Under the pieces are notes generated by a model. It was not told the DNA's origin. It saw only the letters and a program-made list of their open reading frames with translations, and ran no database searches. A DNA stretch of 64,000 nucleotides from Kangiella sediminilitoris (lineage in GTDB: Bacteria > Pseudomonadota > Gammaproteobacteria > Enterobacterales > Kangiellaceae): contig NZ_CP012418.1 of the NCBI RefSeq assembly GCF_001708405.1, positions 372,001 to 436,000 on the forward strand. The letters are read 5' to 3'. The position numbers and the translations under genes are program-made. Shown here piece by piece: positions 10,343 to 19,287 of this stretch (position 1 is the stretch's first letter; each line of letters begins with the position of its first letter).

Positions 10343-10426
10343 GATGGAGTTTTACCGTTTTGCCTAGGGTGTCTTGTTATCGTTTCAAGTTATGCGAAAT
10401 TAATCATCTATAAACATATGGGCAAC

Positions 10427-10453
10427 AAAAAAGGCGACCTCTGGCCGCCTTTT
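10427..10453 (-). terminator. Terminator after the distal exbD gene
   Basis: Read on the minus strand, AAAAGGCGGCC pairs with GGTCGCCTTTT (one G-T) and is followed by a T-run, about 17 bases after the exbD stop at 10470. Confidence 0.65.
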
Positions 10454-10469
10454 GAAAAAGTAATTACAG

Positions 10470-10886
10470 CTAGTCTGCTGTGATCCAGCGAGCAACGTTT
10501 ACTTTCGATACACCTGCAGCGTTCGCCTGGTCAACTGCAGTTACCAACACGTCATTGATGGCGTCTTCATGCACACGAACTAGCACAGGAGAACGAGGGT
10601 CAACGGCCAGTTGAGTCTCAATATTCGCACGAATCGCTTCTGGATCGATAGAGCGCTCTTCCATAAAAACATTGCTCTGATTATCAATCGACACCACAAT
10701 CAGCGGTGGTGGATTTTTAGGAGGTGTTGAATCTTGGTTCGTACTTGGACGAGCAATTTCAACAGTGTCTTCTTTTACAAATGATGTTGTAACGATAAAG
10801 AAAATCAACATGATGAATACGATGTCTAGCATCGGTGTCATGTCAATCCCAGTTTCGTCTTCTTCGCTTCTATGTTTTCTACGCAT
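10470..10886 (-). CDS. exbD: ExbD/TolR-family biopolymer transport protein (copy 1)
   Basis: This 138-residue protein has a short basic cytoplasmic start, one transmembrane helix with the essential proton-carrying Asp21 in MTPMLDIVFIMLIFF, and a periplasmic domain. ExbD works with ExbB and TonB to energise outer-membrane receptors. No exbB or tonB gene is beside it, so it must pair with proteins encoded elsewhere. A similar gene lies 201 bases upstream; the gap suggests a separate promoter or a loosely joined operon. Nearby energy users could include the TonB-dependent receptor at 57.9-60.5 kb; this is inference. Confidence 0.9.
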   Translation of the reverse strand: MRRKHRSEEDETGIDMTPMLDIVFIMLIFFIVTTSFVKEDTVEIARPSTNQDSTPPKNPPPLIVVSIDNQSNVFMEERSIDPEAIRANIETQLAVDPRSPVLVRVHEDAINDVLVTAVDQANAAGVSKVNVARWITAD

Positions 10887-11087
10887 AAATCTTTATCCTG
10901 TCGCACTTTTGTTGCTTATTAGGGCGTAAACTTAGCCGTTAAAGCACTTGGCCCACAAAGGCGGCATTTGGTTTAGTTAAGTCTTCTAAGTATAACCGCC
11001 ACATTAAATGTGATCCAGCATAAAATGTCTAGTTTATTTTACGCAAAACTGAACATACTGTGGCCCATGCACTATAGTATCAAATAG

Positions 11088-11501
11088 TTAATGCCAGGCA
11101 GCAACGCTAACCTCTAGAGCACCTGCTTTATTGGCCTGATCAACTGCAGATACCATACTGACATTCTGTGCATCGCCATGAATTTTTACAATGACTGGGG
11201 CTTGCCGATCTTTTACCAGTTGGCTTTCAAGATTAGCCTGAATGGCTTCTATGTCGATGATTCTATTATCAAAAGACACTTGGTTTTGCTCATCTATGGT
11301 AACTACTAAAGGAATAACTTTGGCGTCACAGTCTTGCTGACACTCCCTGCTTGGCTGGGTAATATCTATAGACTGGGTATTGACGAAGCTAGTAGTCACA
11401 ACAAAGAAAAGTAGTAAAATAAATACGATATCTAGCATCGGCGTCATATCGGTTTGTGAATCTGCTGAATAGTTGTGGTGCTTTTTATTTAATCTTGCCA
11501 T
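11088..11501 (-). CDS. exbD: ExbD/TolR-family biopolymer transport protein (copy 2)
   Basis: This 137-residue paralogue of the neighbouring ExbD shares the MTPMLDIVFI membrane motif (here Asp24) and the end of the periplasmic domain (ALEVSVAAWH compared with VSKVNVARWI). It differs in the middle, where it has a pair of cysteines (ECQQDCD) that copy 1 lacks and that could form a periplasmic disulfide. The two genes look like a tandem duplication that has diverged. It lies 123 bases downstream of mutM on the same strand. Confidence 0.9.
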   Translation of the reverse strand: MARLNKKHHNYSADSQTDMTPMLDIVFILLLFFVVTTSFVNTQSIDITQPSRECQQDCDAKVIPLVVTIDEQNQVSFDNRIIDIEAIQANLESQLVKDRQAPVIVKIHGDAQNVSMVSAVDQANKAGALEVSVAAWH

Positions 11502-11624
11502 ATCAATACTCCCTGATGCTGTTGGAAGGGCTGGTAATGGCTGAGTACTCAGTTAGTTAACCAGCACTTAACAACAAAAATAGCAGAGATCTGCATCTTT
11601 GGCAATCTAGATGGCTATTTTTAG

Positions 11625-12434
11625 TTACCGTTGACAACGTGGGCAGTAAAAGCTGGAGCGTTGTCCTAGAACTATATTTTTGATAGGTGTCTGGCACTTA
11701 TTGCAGGCTTGCCCCTCGCGGCCGTAAACATTGAGTTCTTGAGAAAAATAACCCGGTGAGCCGTCTGTTTGAGTGAAGTCCTTTAGTGTGGTGCCACCTT
11801 GCTTAATGGCCTTTGCTAGCACTTCCTTAATATTGAATGCGAGTAAACGGCAACGTTTTAAGCTTATTCGGTTAGCCGCTCGTTTGGGATGAATTCCACT
11901 TAAAAAAAGAGACTCGCTGGCATAGATATTACCCACGCCGACCACAACGGCATTGGTCATGATAGCGTTTTTGATGGCCCCTTTGCGCTTAGAGAGCTTC
12001 TGGTGAAGGTATTTGCCATTAAACTCTTCTGATAATGGTTCTGGACCCAGAGAGTCAATAATCTCAAGAGACTGCCCTTTGGGTTGCCACAAGATAGCTC
12101 CAAATCGACGAGGGTCATTAAGGCGTAGGGCTTTGCCATTATCAAATACCACTTCGAAGTGATCATGTTTTCTTAATGGTGTATCGGCGTCTACTACACG
12201 CATGGCTCCTGACATTCCAAGGTGCATTACCACGGTACCTTTAGCGAAACGCCACAACATATATTTTGCTCTACGCTCTATATCATGGCTAACCTGACCC
12301 TCAAGCTGTTGCAACACTTCAGGTACTGGCCAGCGTAACTGTGGTTGATAAATATTAACTTGAAGAATCTTTTGCCCACAAATGTGTGGCGATAATCCGC
12401 GGGTCGTGGTTTCTACTTCAGGTAATTCCGGCAT
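11625..12434 (-). CDS. mutM: Formamidopyrimidine-DNA glycosylase
   Basis: MutM (Fpg) removes 8-oxoguanine and formamidopyrimidines and cuts the abasic site. The catalytic N-terminus PELPEVET is present with Pro2 and Glu3, as are the LGMSGAMRV loop, the helix-two-turn-helix segment (VGVGNIYASE) and the C-terminal zinc finger C-x2-C...C-x2-C (CNKCQ...YCPRCQR). The 269-residue length is normal. A terminator lies between rpmG and this gene, so mutM probably has its own promoter in the 127-base gap. Confidence 0.97.
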   Translation of the reverse strand: MPELPEVETTTRGLSPHICGQKILQVNIYQPQLRWPVPEVLQQLEGQVSHDIERRAKYMLWRFAKGTVVMHLGMSGAMRVVDADTPLRKHDHFEVVFDNGKALRLNDPRRFGAILWQPKGQSLEIIDSLGPEPLSEEFNGKYLHQKLSKRKGAIKNAIMTNAVVVGVGNIYASESLFLSGIHPKRAANRISLKRCRLLAFNIKEVLAKAIKQGGTTLKDFTQTDGSPGYFSQELNVYGREGQACNKCQTPIKNIVLGQRSSFYCPRCQR

Positions 12435-12481
12435 GATGACTTTGGGAGTGAAACTTTAGATGTAATTGTAATCCAGAATAT

Positions 12482-12510
12482 AAAAAAGCCCAGTAAAAAC
12501 TGGGCTTTTT
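12482..12510 (-). terminator. Terminator of the rpmB-rpmG operon
   Basis: AAAAAGCCCAG and CTGGGCTTTTT form an 11-base-pair perfect stem with a six-base loop and a T-run on either strand. It lies about 50 bases after the rpmG stop and before mutM. Confidence 0.8.
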
Positions 12511-12561
12511 CGTTCGTTTTCTTGGAGGCAGAAAACTATTGAAGCTTATAAGCTCTTGCTA

Positions 12562-12717
12562 TTACTTAATTTTCGCTTCTTTATACATAACATGCTTGCG
12601 AATGGTTGGATCGAATTTCTTGATCTCCATTTTACCAGGCATGTTTTTCTTGTTCTTGTCTGTGGTATAGAAATGACCTGTACCAGCACTAGAAACTAAA
12701 CGAATTTTATCGCGCAT
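12562..12717 (-). CDS. rpmG: 50S ribosomal protein L33
   Basis: This short gene encodes 51 residues starting [19 protein letters not shown] and ending in MYKEAKIK, which is standard bacterial L33. It has no CxxC zinc pairs (the C-minus form). It lies 11 bases after rpmB on the same strand, the usual rpmBG operon. L33 sits near the E site of the large ribosomal subunit. Confidence 0.96.
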   Translation of the reverse strand: MRDKIRLVSSAGTGHFYTTDKNKKNMPGKMEIKKFDPTIRKHVMYKEAKIK

Positions 12718-12728
12718 CTTATCGCTCC

Positions 12729-12965
12729 TTATACTTTTTCGCCACGAGCACGCAGTTCAGTTAGCACAGTCTCGATACCTTTCTTATCGATGATGCGCAT
12801 ACCTTTTGCTGATACGCGTAGTTTCACGAAACGCTTCTCAGACTCAACCCAGAAACGGTGAGAATGTAGATTTGGTAAAAAACGACGCTTTGTACGGTTT
12901 TTGGCGTGTGACACGTTGTTGCCTGTCACTGGACGCTTACCCGTTACCTGACAAACTTTAGCCAT
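12729..12965 (-). CDS. rpmB: 50S ribosomal protein L28
   Basis: The 78-residue L28 begins [21 protein letters not shown] and continues with [19 protein letters not shown], as in E. coli. It is the first gene of the rpmB-rpmG operon. The promoter should lie in the 165 bases before it, upstream of which radC ends. Confidence 0.97.
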   Translation of the reverse strand: MAKVCQVTGKRPVTGNNVSHAKNRTKRRFLPNLHSHRFWVESEKRFVKLRVSAKGMRIIDKKGIETVLTELRARGEKV

Positions 12966-13130
12966 GATATAGCCTCCAAAAAATAATCTTTACATTACGA
13001 CGATGCAAAATCAGCTCGTCGCTACTCTTCAAATAGGGCGCACTTTATACCAGAAAGCCGGGCCTTTGACAACTAAACAGCCAATAAAAGACATATTTAT
13101 CTCCAGTTTTCATCAAAATTGGATAAAAAA

Positions 13131-13805
13131 CTAAAGAAGGCCGTGTTCTGCAAAAGAATAGCTTTTATTGTGGGCGATGATAATGTGATCCAACGTCCTA
13201 ATATCCATGAGCTCCAGAGCTTGTCTGAGTTTCTCTGTGATATGCCTGTCCGAGGGGCTTGGATCGATACAGCCACTGGGGTGGTTGTGCGCCAAAATCA
13301 CTGCGGCGGCATGATAGCCTAATGCCTTCTCAACCACAACCCTGGGGTGTACTTCGGAGCTATTAATTGTCCCCTGGAAGAGTGTTTCCTGGGCCAGAAG
13401 CTGGTGCTGGTTGTTTAGAAAAAGGACCATAAACTGCTCTCGTTTGAGGTGGCTGAGCTCCATGCTTAACAATTGCTTCACCTGATCGGGGTTTGAAAAG
13501 GTTTGTTCAAGATTCAGGCTTTGTTGTAGATAGCGTTTGGATAGTTCAAGACTTGCCTGTAACTGACAAAATTTGGCAACGCCCATTCCCGGCAGATTGG
13601 AAAATTCTTTTAGATTGACTTCCAGCAATTGCCGTAGTCCACCAAAGTGATTGAGTAGATGTCGTGATAATTCCACAACATTGTATCCTCGCGTTCCAGT
13701 TCGAAGAAATATAGCGAGCAGTTCTGCGTCGGATAAGCTGTTGGCGCCATCGCGCAAAAGACGTTCCCTTGGACGTTCCTGCTGTGGCCACTCCATGATT
13801 TTCAT
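13131..13805 (-). CDS. radC: RadC/YicR-family JAMM-domain protein
   Basis: The 224-residue protein has an N-terminal helix-hairpin-helix region (about residues 10-90, with NLPGMGVAKFCQLQ) and a C-terminal JAB/MPN domain with the full metal motif HNHPSGCIDPSPSD. Despite its name, the family's link to DNA repair is weak, and its biochemical role is unknown. It lies between rpmB and the divergent coaBC, the same neighbourhood as in E. coli. Confidence 0.93.
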   Translation of the reverse strand: MKIMEWPQQERPRERLLRDGANSLSDAELLAIFLRTGTRGYNVVELSRHLLNHFGGLRQLLEVNLKEFSNLPGMGVAKFCQLQASLELSKRYLQQSLNLEQTFSNPDQVKQLLSMELSHLKREQFMVLFLNNQHQLLAQETLFQGTINSSEVHPRVVVEKALGYHAAAVILAHNHPSGCIDPSPSDRHITEKLRQALELMDIRTLDHIIIAHNKSYSFAEHGLL

Positions 13806-13902
13806 GATGACTTCCCTGTATCGTTACGGTGAAATGGAGCTCTCAGTCTCCAGTTTGCCCGAGTATAGGTTTGCACAGTCCCTTTGTAATTAAGAATTTC
13901 AC

Positions 13903-13908
13903 TATAAT
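13903..13908 (+). promoter_or_regulatory. Possible -10 element for coaBC
   Basis: A perfect TATAAT lies 58 bases before the coaBC ATG in the radC-coaBC divergent gap. No good -35 is seen at 16-18 bases, so this is tentative. Confidence 0.3.
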
Positions 13909-13965
13909 TTTTGTGCGTAAAAGCGTAAACTTGTAAGCCATTATAAGTTAAATCAATTGGTTAGC

Positions 13966-15177
13966 ATGAGTTTGCAAGGTAAAAAAATCCTGTTAGGCAT
14001 AACGGGCGGTATTGCTGCGTATAAAAGTGCGGAGCTAAGCCGTCTGCTAATAAAAGCTGGCGCCGAAGTTCGTTGTGTGATGACACAGGGTGCGAAGGCC
14101 TTTATTACGCCGATGACATTTCAGGCTTTAACGGGGAACCCTGTGCACGAACATTTGCTTGACTCAGAAGCTGAAGCTGCCATGGGGCATATCGAATTAG
14201 CACGTTGGGCTGATTTAGTACTTATTGCTCCCGCTACCGCAGACATCCTGTCTAAACTAACAGTCGGCGCGGCTGATGACCTGCTAACTACGTTATGCCT
14301 GGCTACTGCAGCTCCTGTGGCTGTTGCGCCTGCTATGAACCAGCAGATGTGGGCAAATGCTGCAACCCAGAATAATGTGAGAACGCTTGTTGAGCGAGGT
14401 ATTCCTCTATGGGGACCTGAGTCAGGGGATCAGGCCTGTGGCGATGTCGGGCCAGGCCGGATGTTAGAACCTGCTGAGCTGGTTAAGCATGTAGAGCGTT
14501 CTTTTGTTAAACAAACTCTGAAAGGGCAACATTGGGTTATCACGGCCGGCCCTACGGTCGAAGCCATTGACCCGGTACGTTATCTTGCTAATCGAAGTTC
14601 CGGGAAAATGGGGTACGCTGTGGCTGACATGGCCGCAAAAGCGGGTGCCAAGGTGACTTTAGTCAGTGGCCCAGTATGCTTAGAAGCGCCTACGGGCGTT
14701 AAAAGAATCAAAGTAGAGAGTGCCCAGGCAATGTTAGAGGCTGTCCAGAATAATCTGGGAGCTGATAGTGTATTTGTGTCCTGCGCGGCCGTTGCTGATT
14801 ATCGACCAACGGAAACCGCGAATCAGAAAATGAAAAAAAGCGGTGATGAAGGTTTAAGTATAGAGTTGATGCAAAACCCTGATATTTTGAGGTGGGTCGC
14901 TAAAAATAGTAGTGCGTTTTGTGTTGGGTTTGCAGCTGAAACGCAAAACGTCAGTGACTATGCAAAATCTAAAATGCAGCGTAAAGGTATCAGCATGATC
15001 TGCGCAAATGATGTTAGCCGGTGTGACATTGGTTTTTCGTGTGATGATAATGAGTTACAGGTTTTTTATATCGATAATGGCAACATCGAGGAAAGGCAAA
15101 TTGGCCCAGCCAGCAAGTCGCAGGTGGCAGAGGAATTAATCAAGGTTATTGAGAAGGTTCGACACTCGAATCAATAA
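13966..15177 (+). CDS. coaBC: Bifunctional phosphopantothenoylcysteine decarboxylase / phosphopantothenate-cysteine ligase
   Basis: CoaBC (Dfp) joins cysteine to 4'-phosphopantothenate and decarboxylates the product. The N-terminal FMN flavoprotein half (about 1-190) has GITGGIAAYKS, the PAMNQQMW motif and the catalytic-cysteine loop DQACGDVGPGRM. The C-terminal ligase half has ITAGPTVEAIDPVRYLANRSSGKMG and the segment from KMKK. The ATG at 13966 (403 residues) was preferred over a TTG nine bases upstream. In most relatives dut follows; here algC follows 39 bases later and no dut is present. Confidence 0.96.
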   Translation: MSLQGKKILLGITGGIAAYKSAELSRLLIKAGAEVRCVMTQGAKAFITPMTFQALTGNPVHEHLLDSEAEAAMGHIELARWADLVLIAPATADILSKLTVGAADDLLTTLCLATAAPVAVAPAMNQQMWANAATQNNVRTLVERGIPLWGPESGDQACGDVGPGRMLEPAELVKHVERSFVKQTLKGQHWVITAGPTVEAIDPVRYLANRSSGKMGYAVADMAAKAGAKVTLVSGPVCLEAPTGVKRIKVESAQAMLEAVQNNLGADSVFVSCAAVADYRPTETANQKMKKSGDEGLSIELMQNPDILRWVAKNSSAFCVGFAAETQNVSDYAKSKMQRKGISMICANDVSRCDIGFSCDDNELQVFYIDNGNIEERQIGPASKSQVAEELIKVIEKVRHSNQ

Positions 15178-15216
15178 AAATAAAATTGTTTTAGGGGACC
15201 AAAAGGGGAGTATTGG

Positions 15217-17691
15217 ATGAGAAAGGGTAAAAGTTTAGCCAGCTTTTTTATCATTCCGTTAGTAATAGGGCTCGTTATTTTAGTTGGCATATCAGCCAGC
15301 CTATATTACTTAGGAATTGAAAAGCCTTTGGAAACTCAGGCGAAGCAGTTATTAGAAACACGGCTCGCGGAGCGAGCAAATCTTATCCAGCAACGCTTTG
15401 GGCAAATTCAAAACGCTTTAACCCTTTCTGCAGATTCTGTTTTTGGAGAGGACGATAAAAGCGTCAGTCAAAAAATCAAAAAGCAGGTCCCTCAGCTTGA
15501 TAATGTTGTCTTGTTTGATTCCACTACTATCCAGCCCTCAAAAGATACCGAGCCTGCCATTACCCATGTCATCATTGATTTATTGCGTCAGGCGGATAAA
15601 GGCAATACAGTTCCTCCGGAACTGATATTGGACAATGGTCAGCCTAGCTATGTTGCCTTTGTTGATAAGTTAGCTGACGAGCGTTTGTTGCTTGCTACTT
15701 TAAACCTGAACGAAGTAGGGAATTTATTGGGTGACGCTGATAATCACAGCAGGATTGAGTTAAGGCAGAACTTCGGAGATGTATCGCATACAGTGGCTTC
15801 GGTGGGGACAGCCGAGGCGGAAGGCAAGCCGTTGCTTATTTCACCTAGTTTTGGTGCAAACTGGACACTGGCTTTATGGCAGAAAATTAGCAGGTTCAGT
15901 ACAGATGCCGGCAAGCTACCATTATTAATGTTTATTGCTGCTCTGGCGGCCTTTTTTATTGTGGGCTTACTACCATTGATGAGCATGAACCGTTTGTTTA
16001 AAAGTGATGCAAGAAACTTCATTCAGGGGGTAAAAGAAGGAGCTGCCTCTGAAAAGAAATATCAGTTGAGCTACTTCAATGAACTGGCTGCCGGTTACTC
16101 GAGAGTTGCAGGAAGACCAGGGCGAGGAGAAGAGTCAGAATCGTCGCCGGAAGTCGAGGGTGGTGATGATGCTTTGGAAATCGCGGAACAGGCCGAGTCG
16201 CCTCAGGAGCAGCCAGCAGGGTCTTTAAATGAGATGGACAGAGCCGAAATTTTATTTGAGTCTGGCTCTGATTCAGAGGCATCAAGTTTATTTGTTGTAG
16301 ATGAAGAAGATATATCCAAAACTATTAGCCCAGAAATATTCAGGGAGTATGACATCAGAGGGGTTGTTGGGGACAATCTGAATGCTGAGGTTGTCTATGT
16401 GATTGGCAAGGCTATAGGAAGCGAAGCTTATTCCAGAGGTGAGCAAAGTATTGTGGTTGGGCGGGATGGTCGCCTTTCTAGTCCTGAGTTGCATGCAGCT
16501 TTAATTGAAGGGTTACAAGCGAGCGGCCGTGATGTATTAGATTTAGGTATGGTGACTACACCTCTGGTCTACTTTGCGACACATACTTTGAACTCTCGCT
16601 CAGGTGTTATGTTAACGGGCAGCCATAATCCAGCCAGGCATAATGGGCTGAAAGTTGTATTAGCTGGAGAAACACTGCATGGTGAGCAAATTCAGGAGCT
16701 GTTAAATCGAATACAGACCCAGGAATTTTTCAGTGGCAATGGTCAGGTTTCGCAAGTATCCGTAGAGCAGGATTATATGCAGAAGATTACTGCCGATATC
16801 CAGCTGGAAAAGCCTCTTAAAGTTGCTGTTGACTGTGGCAATGGGGTAGCCGGAGAGTTTGCACCTAAACTTCTACAGGCTCTCGGCTGTGATGTCATAG
16901 GACTATACACAGAGGTTGATGGTAATTTTCCTAACCATCACCCGGACCCAAATCATGCTGATAACCTTCAGGCACTAATAGAAATGGTGGTGTCGGAAAA
17001 AGCGGATATAGGAATCGCCTTTGATGGGGACGGTGATCGTCTGGGTGTAATTGATAATCAAGGAAAAGTTATCTGGACCGACCGTTTGATGATGTTGTTT
17101 GCGAAGGACGTCCTGTCAAGAAATCCTGAAGCGGAAATTATATACGATGTCAAATGTACACGCTTATTGAGGGATGTCATTGAGCAGTCGGGGGGGCAGC
17201 CTTTGATGTGGAAAACCGGGCACTCGTTGATGAAAGCCAAGATGCGAGAGACAGAAGCCCCTCTAGGTGGCGAGGGTAGTGGTCATATTTATTTTAATGA
17301 ACGATGGTTCGGTTTTGACGATGCTTTATATGCAGCAGCACGTTTATTACAGCTGCTTGACTTGTCCGGCAAAACATCCTCGGAAATGTTCAGCGAACTA
17401 CCTGAAGGAGTGTCCTCTGAGGAAATAAATGTGCCTATCCCGGATAAAATTAAATTTAAGTTGATAAAGGCCCTGGTGGTAAAAGGTGACTTTGGACAGG
17501 GTAAGGTTAGTACCATTGATGGACTGAGGGTCGATTACGAGGATCGATGGTTTCTGGCCAGAGCTTCAAATACTACCCCGAGCATTGTGGTGAAATTTGA
17601 GGCTGAAAGTGAGGTAGCATTGGAAGCCGTTAAAGATGTATTGCGACAAGAGTTATTAAAGATCGCACCAAAACTAAAGTTGAATTTCTAA
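15217..17691 (+). CDS. algC: Phosphomannomutase/phosphoglucomutase with an N-terminal membrane-bound sensor-like region
   Basis: This 824-residue protein interconverts hexose 1- and 6-phosphates (mannose and glucose), feeding LPS and exopolysaccharide synthesis. The N-terminal third has two transmembrane helices (about 8-30 and 236-258) around a predicted periplasmic domain. A long acidic linker follows (about 295-380), then the mutase domains. The phosphoserine loop TGSHNP holds Ser469 and the metal-binding DGDGDR loop is at 603-608. Long AlgC forms with a similar N-terminal region are known from Pseudomonas. What the periplasmic part senses is unknown. slmA follows 20 bases later. Confidence 0.92.
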   Translation: MRKGKSLASFFIIPLVIGLVILVGISASLYYLGIEKPLETQAKQLLETRLAERANLIQQRFGQIQNALTLSADSVFGEDDKSVSQKIKKQVPQLDNVVLFDSTTIQPSKDTEPAITHVIIDLLRQADKGNTVPPELILDNGQPSYVAFVDKLADERLLLATLNLNEVGNLLGDADNHSRIELRQNFGDVSHTVASVGTAEAEGKPLLISPSFGANWTLALWQKISRFSTDAGKLPLLMFIAALAAFFIVGLLPLMSMNRLFKSDARNFIQGVKEGAASEKKYQLSYFNELAAGYSRVAGRPGRGEESESSPEVEGGDDALEIAEQAESPQEQPAGSLNEMDRAEILFESGSDSEASSLFVVDEEDISKTISPEIFREYDIRGVVGDNLNAEVVYVIGKAIGSEAYSRGEQSIVVGRDGRLSSPELHAALIEGLQASGRDVLDLGMVTTPLVYFATHTLNSRSGVMLTGSHNPARHNGLKVVLAGETLHGEQIQELLNRIQTQEFFSGNGQVSQVSVEQDYMQKITADIQLEKPLKVAVDCGNGVAGEFAPKLLQALGCDVIGLYTEVDGNFPNHHPDPNHADNLQALIEMVVSEKADIGIAFDGDGDRLGVIDNQGKVIWTDRLMMLFAKDVLSRNPEAEIIYDVKCTRLLRDVIEQSGGQPLMWKTGHSLMKAKMRETEAPLGGEGSGHIYFNERWFGFDDALYAAARLLQLLDLSGKTSSEMFSELPEGVSSEEINVPIPDKIKFKLIKALVVKGDFGQGKVSTIDGLRVDYEDRWFLARASNTTPSIVVKFEAESEVALEAVKDVLRQELLKIAPKLKLNF

Positions 17692-17711
17692 AAACATAAT
17701 TTGAGAGAAAC

Positions 17712-18308
17712 ATGGCAACAAAAAATTCGTCAAAGAGAAAGAATGAAATATTGCAGGCGCTAGCATTGATGCTGGAAAAAGATCCCGGGGAACGAATCAC
17801 TACAGCAAAATTAGCGAAAGAGGTGGGAGTCTCTGAAGCTGCTTTGTATCGTCACTTTCCAAGTAAGGCAAGGATGTTTGAGGGGTTAATAGAGTTCACC
17901 GAAGAAGCAATATTTTCTCGCATGAACATCATTGCTAAAGAGCAAAGTGATTTGGGTACTCAATGTCAGCAGACATTGAGCTTAATTTTGACCTTTGCCA
18001 GCCGTAACCCAGGAATTTGTCGTTTATTAACAGGGGAAGCTTTGTCCGGAGAGCATGAGCGCTTAAGAGGGCGTATCAGTCAATTGTTTAATCGTGTTGA
18101 AACGCAAATAAAGCAACTTTTCAGACAGCATGAGGTAGCGGTGAAAGGTAAATATAGTCCTGAGGTTGGCAGTCGTGCAAACTTACTGGTGGCTGTTGTT
18201 GAGGGACGAATTCAGCAATACGTCAGAACGGATTTCACACAATCGCCTTTGGCAAGCTGGGATAACCAGTGGCAACTATTATCACCTATAACCGGCTTAA
18301 GTTCCTAG
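17712..18308 (+). CDS. slmA: Nucleoid occlusion factor SlmA
   Basis: SlmA is a TetR-family DNA-binding protein that blocks FtsZ assembly over the nucleoid. The 198-residue protein has the family HTH (ERITTAKLAKEVGVSEAALYRHFPSK, about 29-54). The helical body has the SlmA-specific LTGEALSGEHERLRGRISQLF segment and the conserved VVEGRIQQYVRTDF end. Synteny with coaBC and pyrE matches E. coli. The gene converges on the DUF4124 gene with only one base between the stops, and no terminator hairpin is seen there. Confidence 0.94.
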   Translation: MATKNSSKRKNEILQALALMLEKDPGERITTAKLAKEVGVSEAALYRHFPSKARMFEGLIEFTEEAIFSRMNIIAKEQSDLGTQCQQTLSLILTFASRNPGICRLLTGEALSGEHERLRGRISQLFNRVETQIKQLFRQHEVAVKGKYSPEVGSRANLLVAVVEGRIQQYVRTDFTQSPLASWDNQWQLLSPITGLSS

Positions 18309-18309
18309 C

Positions 18310-19272
18310 CTAGCTTTCATTCTGTGAAATGTACTGAATAAAATCTTCTTTGAGCTGGGTCACTTCTTTGCTGGAGCAAAGCTTTTGCCCAGCTTCAGAG
18401 TCGAAACATAGTACTTGCATTACTATTTGCATCTGGTCGTTGTCATCTGGAATTCTGGTGATGGACATACCAAGCTGGTCCGACTGTTGTGGCTTGCTTG
18501 ATATGATTAAACTGTCAGTTACAATCTCGAGTTTATTGGAAGCATTCTCGTGAGCGAAAATCTGTGCCAGTTTCCAAGATCGCTCGCAAGATTTCTCAGT
18601 AGTACATATTACTTGTGTGGCTGCGTCCAGTTCTTCCTGACGACTATAGCCTTGTACAACGTTTCGTGCCTTTAACTCTTTAAAACGAACCAGGTCATTT
18701 CTAAACTGCTGTTTGATGGCTTTTACTTGATTTTGATAGCCCTCTTTAGATTCATTATTTTCCTGAATCTGCTCTTTGGTTGCCTTAATTTGTTTTAAAG
18801 TACTACTTGGAACTGTTTTTCCTTGTCGCTCATAATCAGCTGCTTCTGACTGCAACTCGGTGAGTTTTCTGTTTAATGACTTATTATGTCCTTCAATTAT
18901 AGAAATATTAATCTGTAAAGAGGCTAACTGGTTTTTCTCCGTACGCTTAATATCATCTATGGTCCGGTACTGTCTTAGCAACAGTTGATCGTGACGTCGA
19001 GCTTCAAGCTCCTTCTCTCTTTGTTCTGCTTCTTGCTGTTCTCTTTTTCGTTTTGCCGCTACTTGCTCGGGGGTCAAAGCTGGTTCGACACGTTCAATGA
19101 GACGGCCATCTTCATTGATAATATCATAGCCTGACTTTAGGGCTGAATTGGGCAGATAATCCTTAACCACTAACCGACCATTGCTGTCTTTAAATCGATA
19201 AAAGTTTTTGGCATCAACTCCAACGGCTGCCAGACAAAGAATAGCAAAGGTAATTAAGCGCTTAAGGTTCAT
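18310..19272 (-). CDS. Secreted DUF4124-domain coiled-coil protein
   Basis: The 320-residue protein has a Sec signal peptide (about 1-21, cleavage after VDA). A DUF4124-like domain follows (NFYRFKDSNGRLVVKDYLP, about 23-45), then a long charged coiled coil (about 68-200). The C-terminal domain has three cysteines (CTTEKSC and LCS). DUF4124 proteins are common in the periplasm of gammaproteobacteria; their function is unknown. It is 15 bases upstream of nothing in its operon except pyrE, whose start precedes it; pyrE and this gene read in the same direction with pyrE first at 19932-19288, so they may be cotranscribed. Confidence 0.75.
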   Translation of the reverse strand: MNLKRLITFAILCLAAVGVDAKNFYRFKDSNGRLVVKDYLPNSALKSGYDIINEDGRLIERVEPALTPEQVAAKRKREQQEAEQREKELEARRHDQLLLRQYRTIDDIKRTEKNQLASLQINISIIEGHNKSLNRKLTELQSEAADYERQGKTVPSSTLKQIKATKEQIQENNESKEGYQNQVKAIKQQFRNDLVRFKELKARNVVQGYSRQEELDAATQVICTTEKSCERSWKLAQIFAHENASNKLEIVTDSLIISSKPQQSDQLGMSITRIPDDNDQMQIVMQVLCFDSEAGQKLCSSKEVTQLKEDFIQYISQNES

Positions 19273-19287
19273 AGTTGTTATAGCCTC

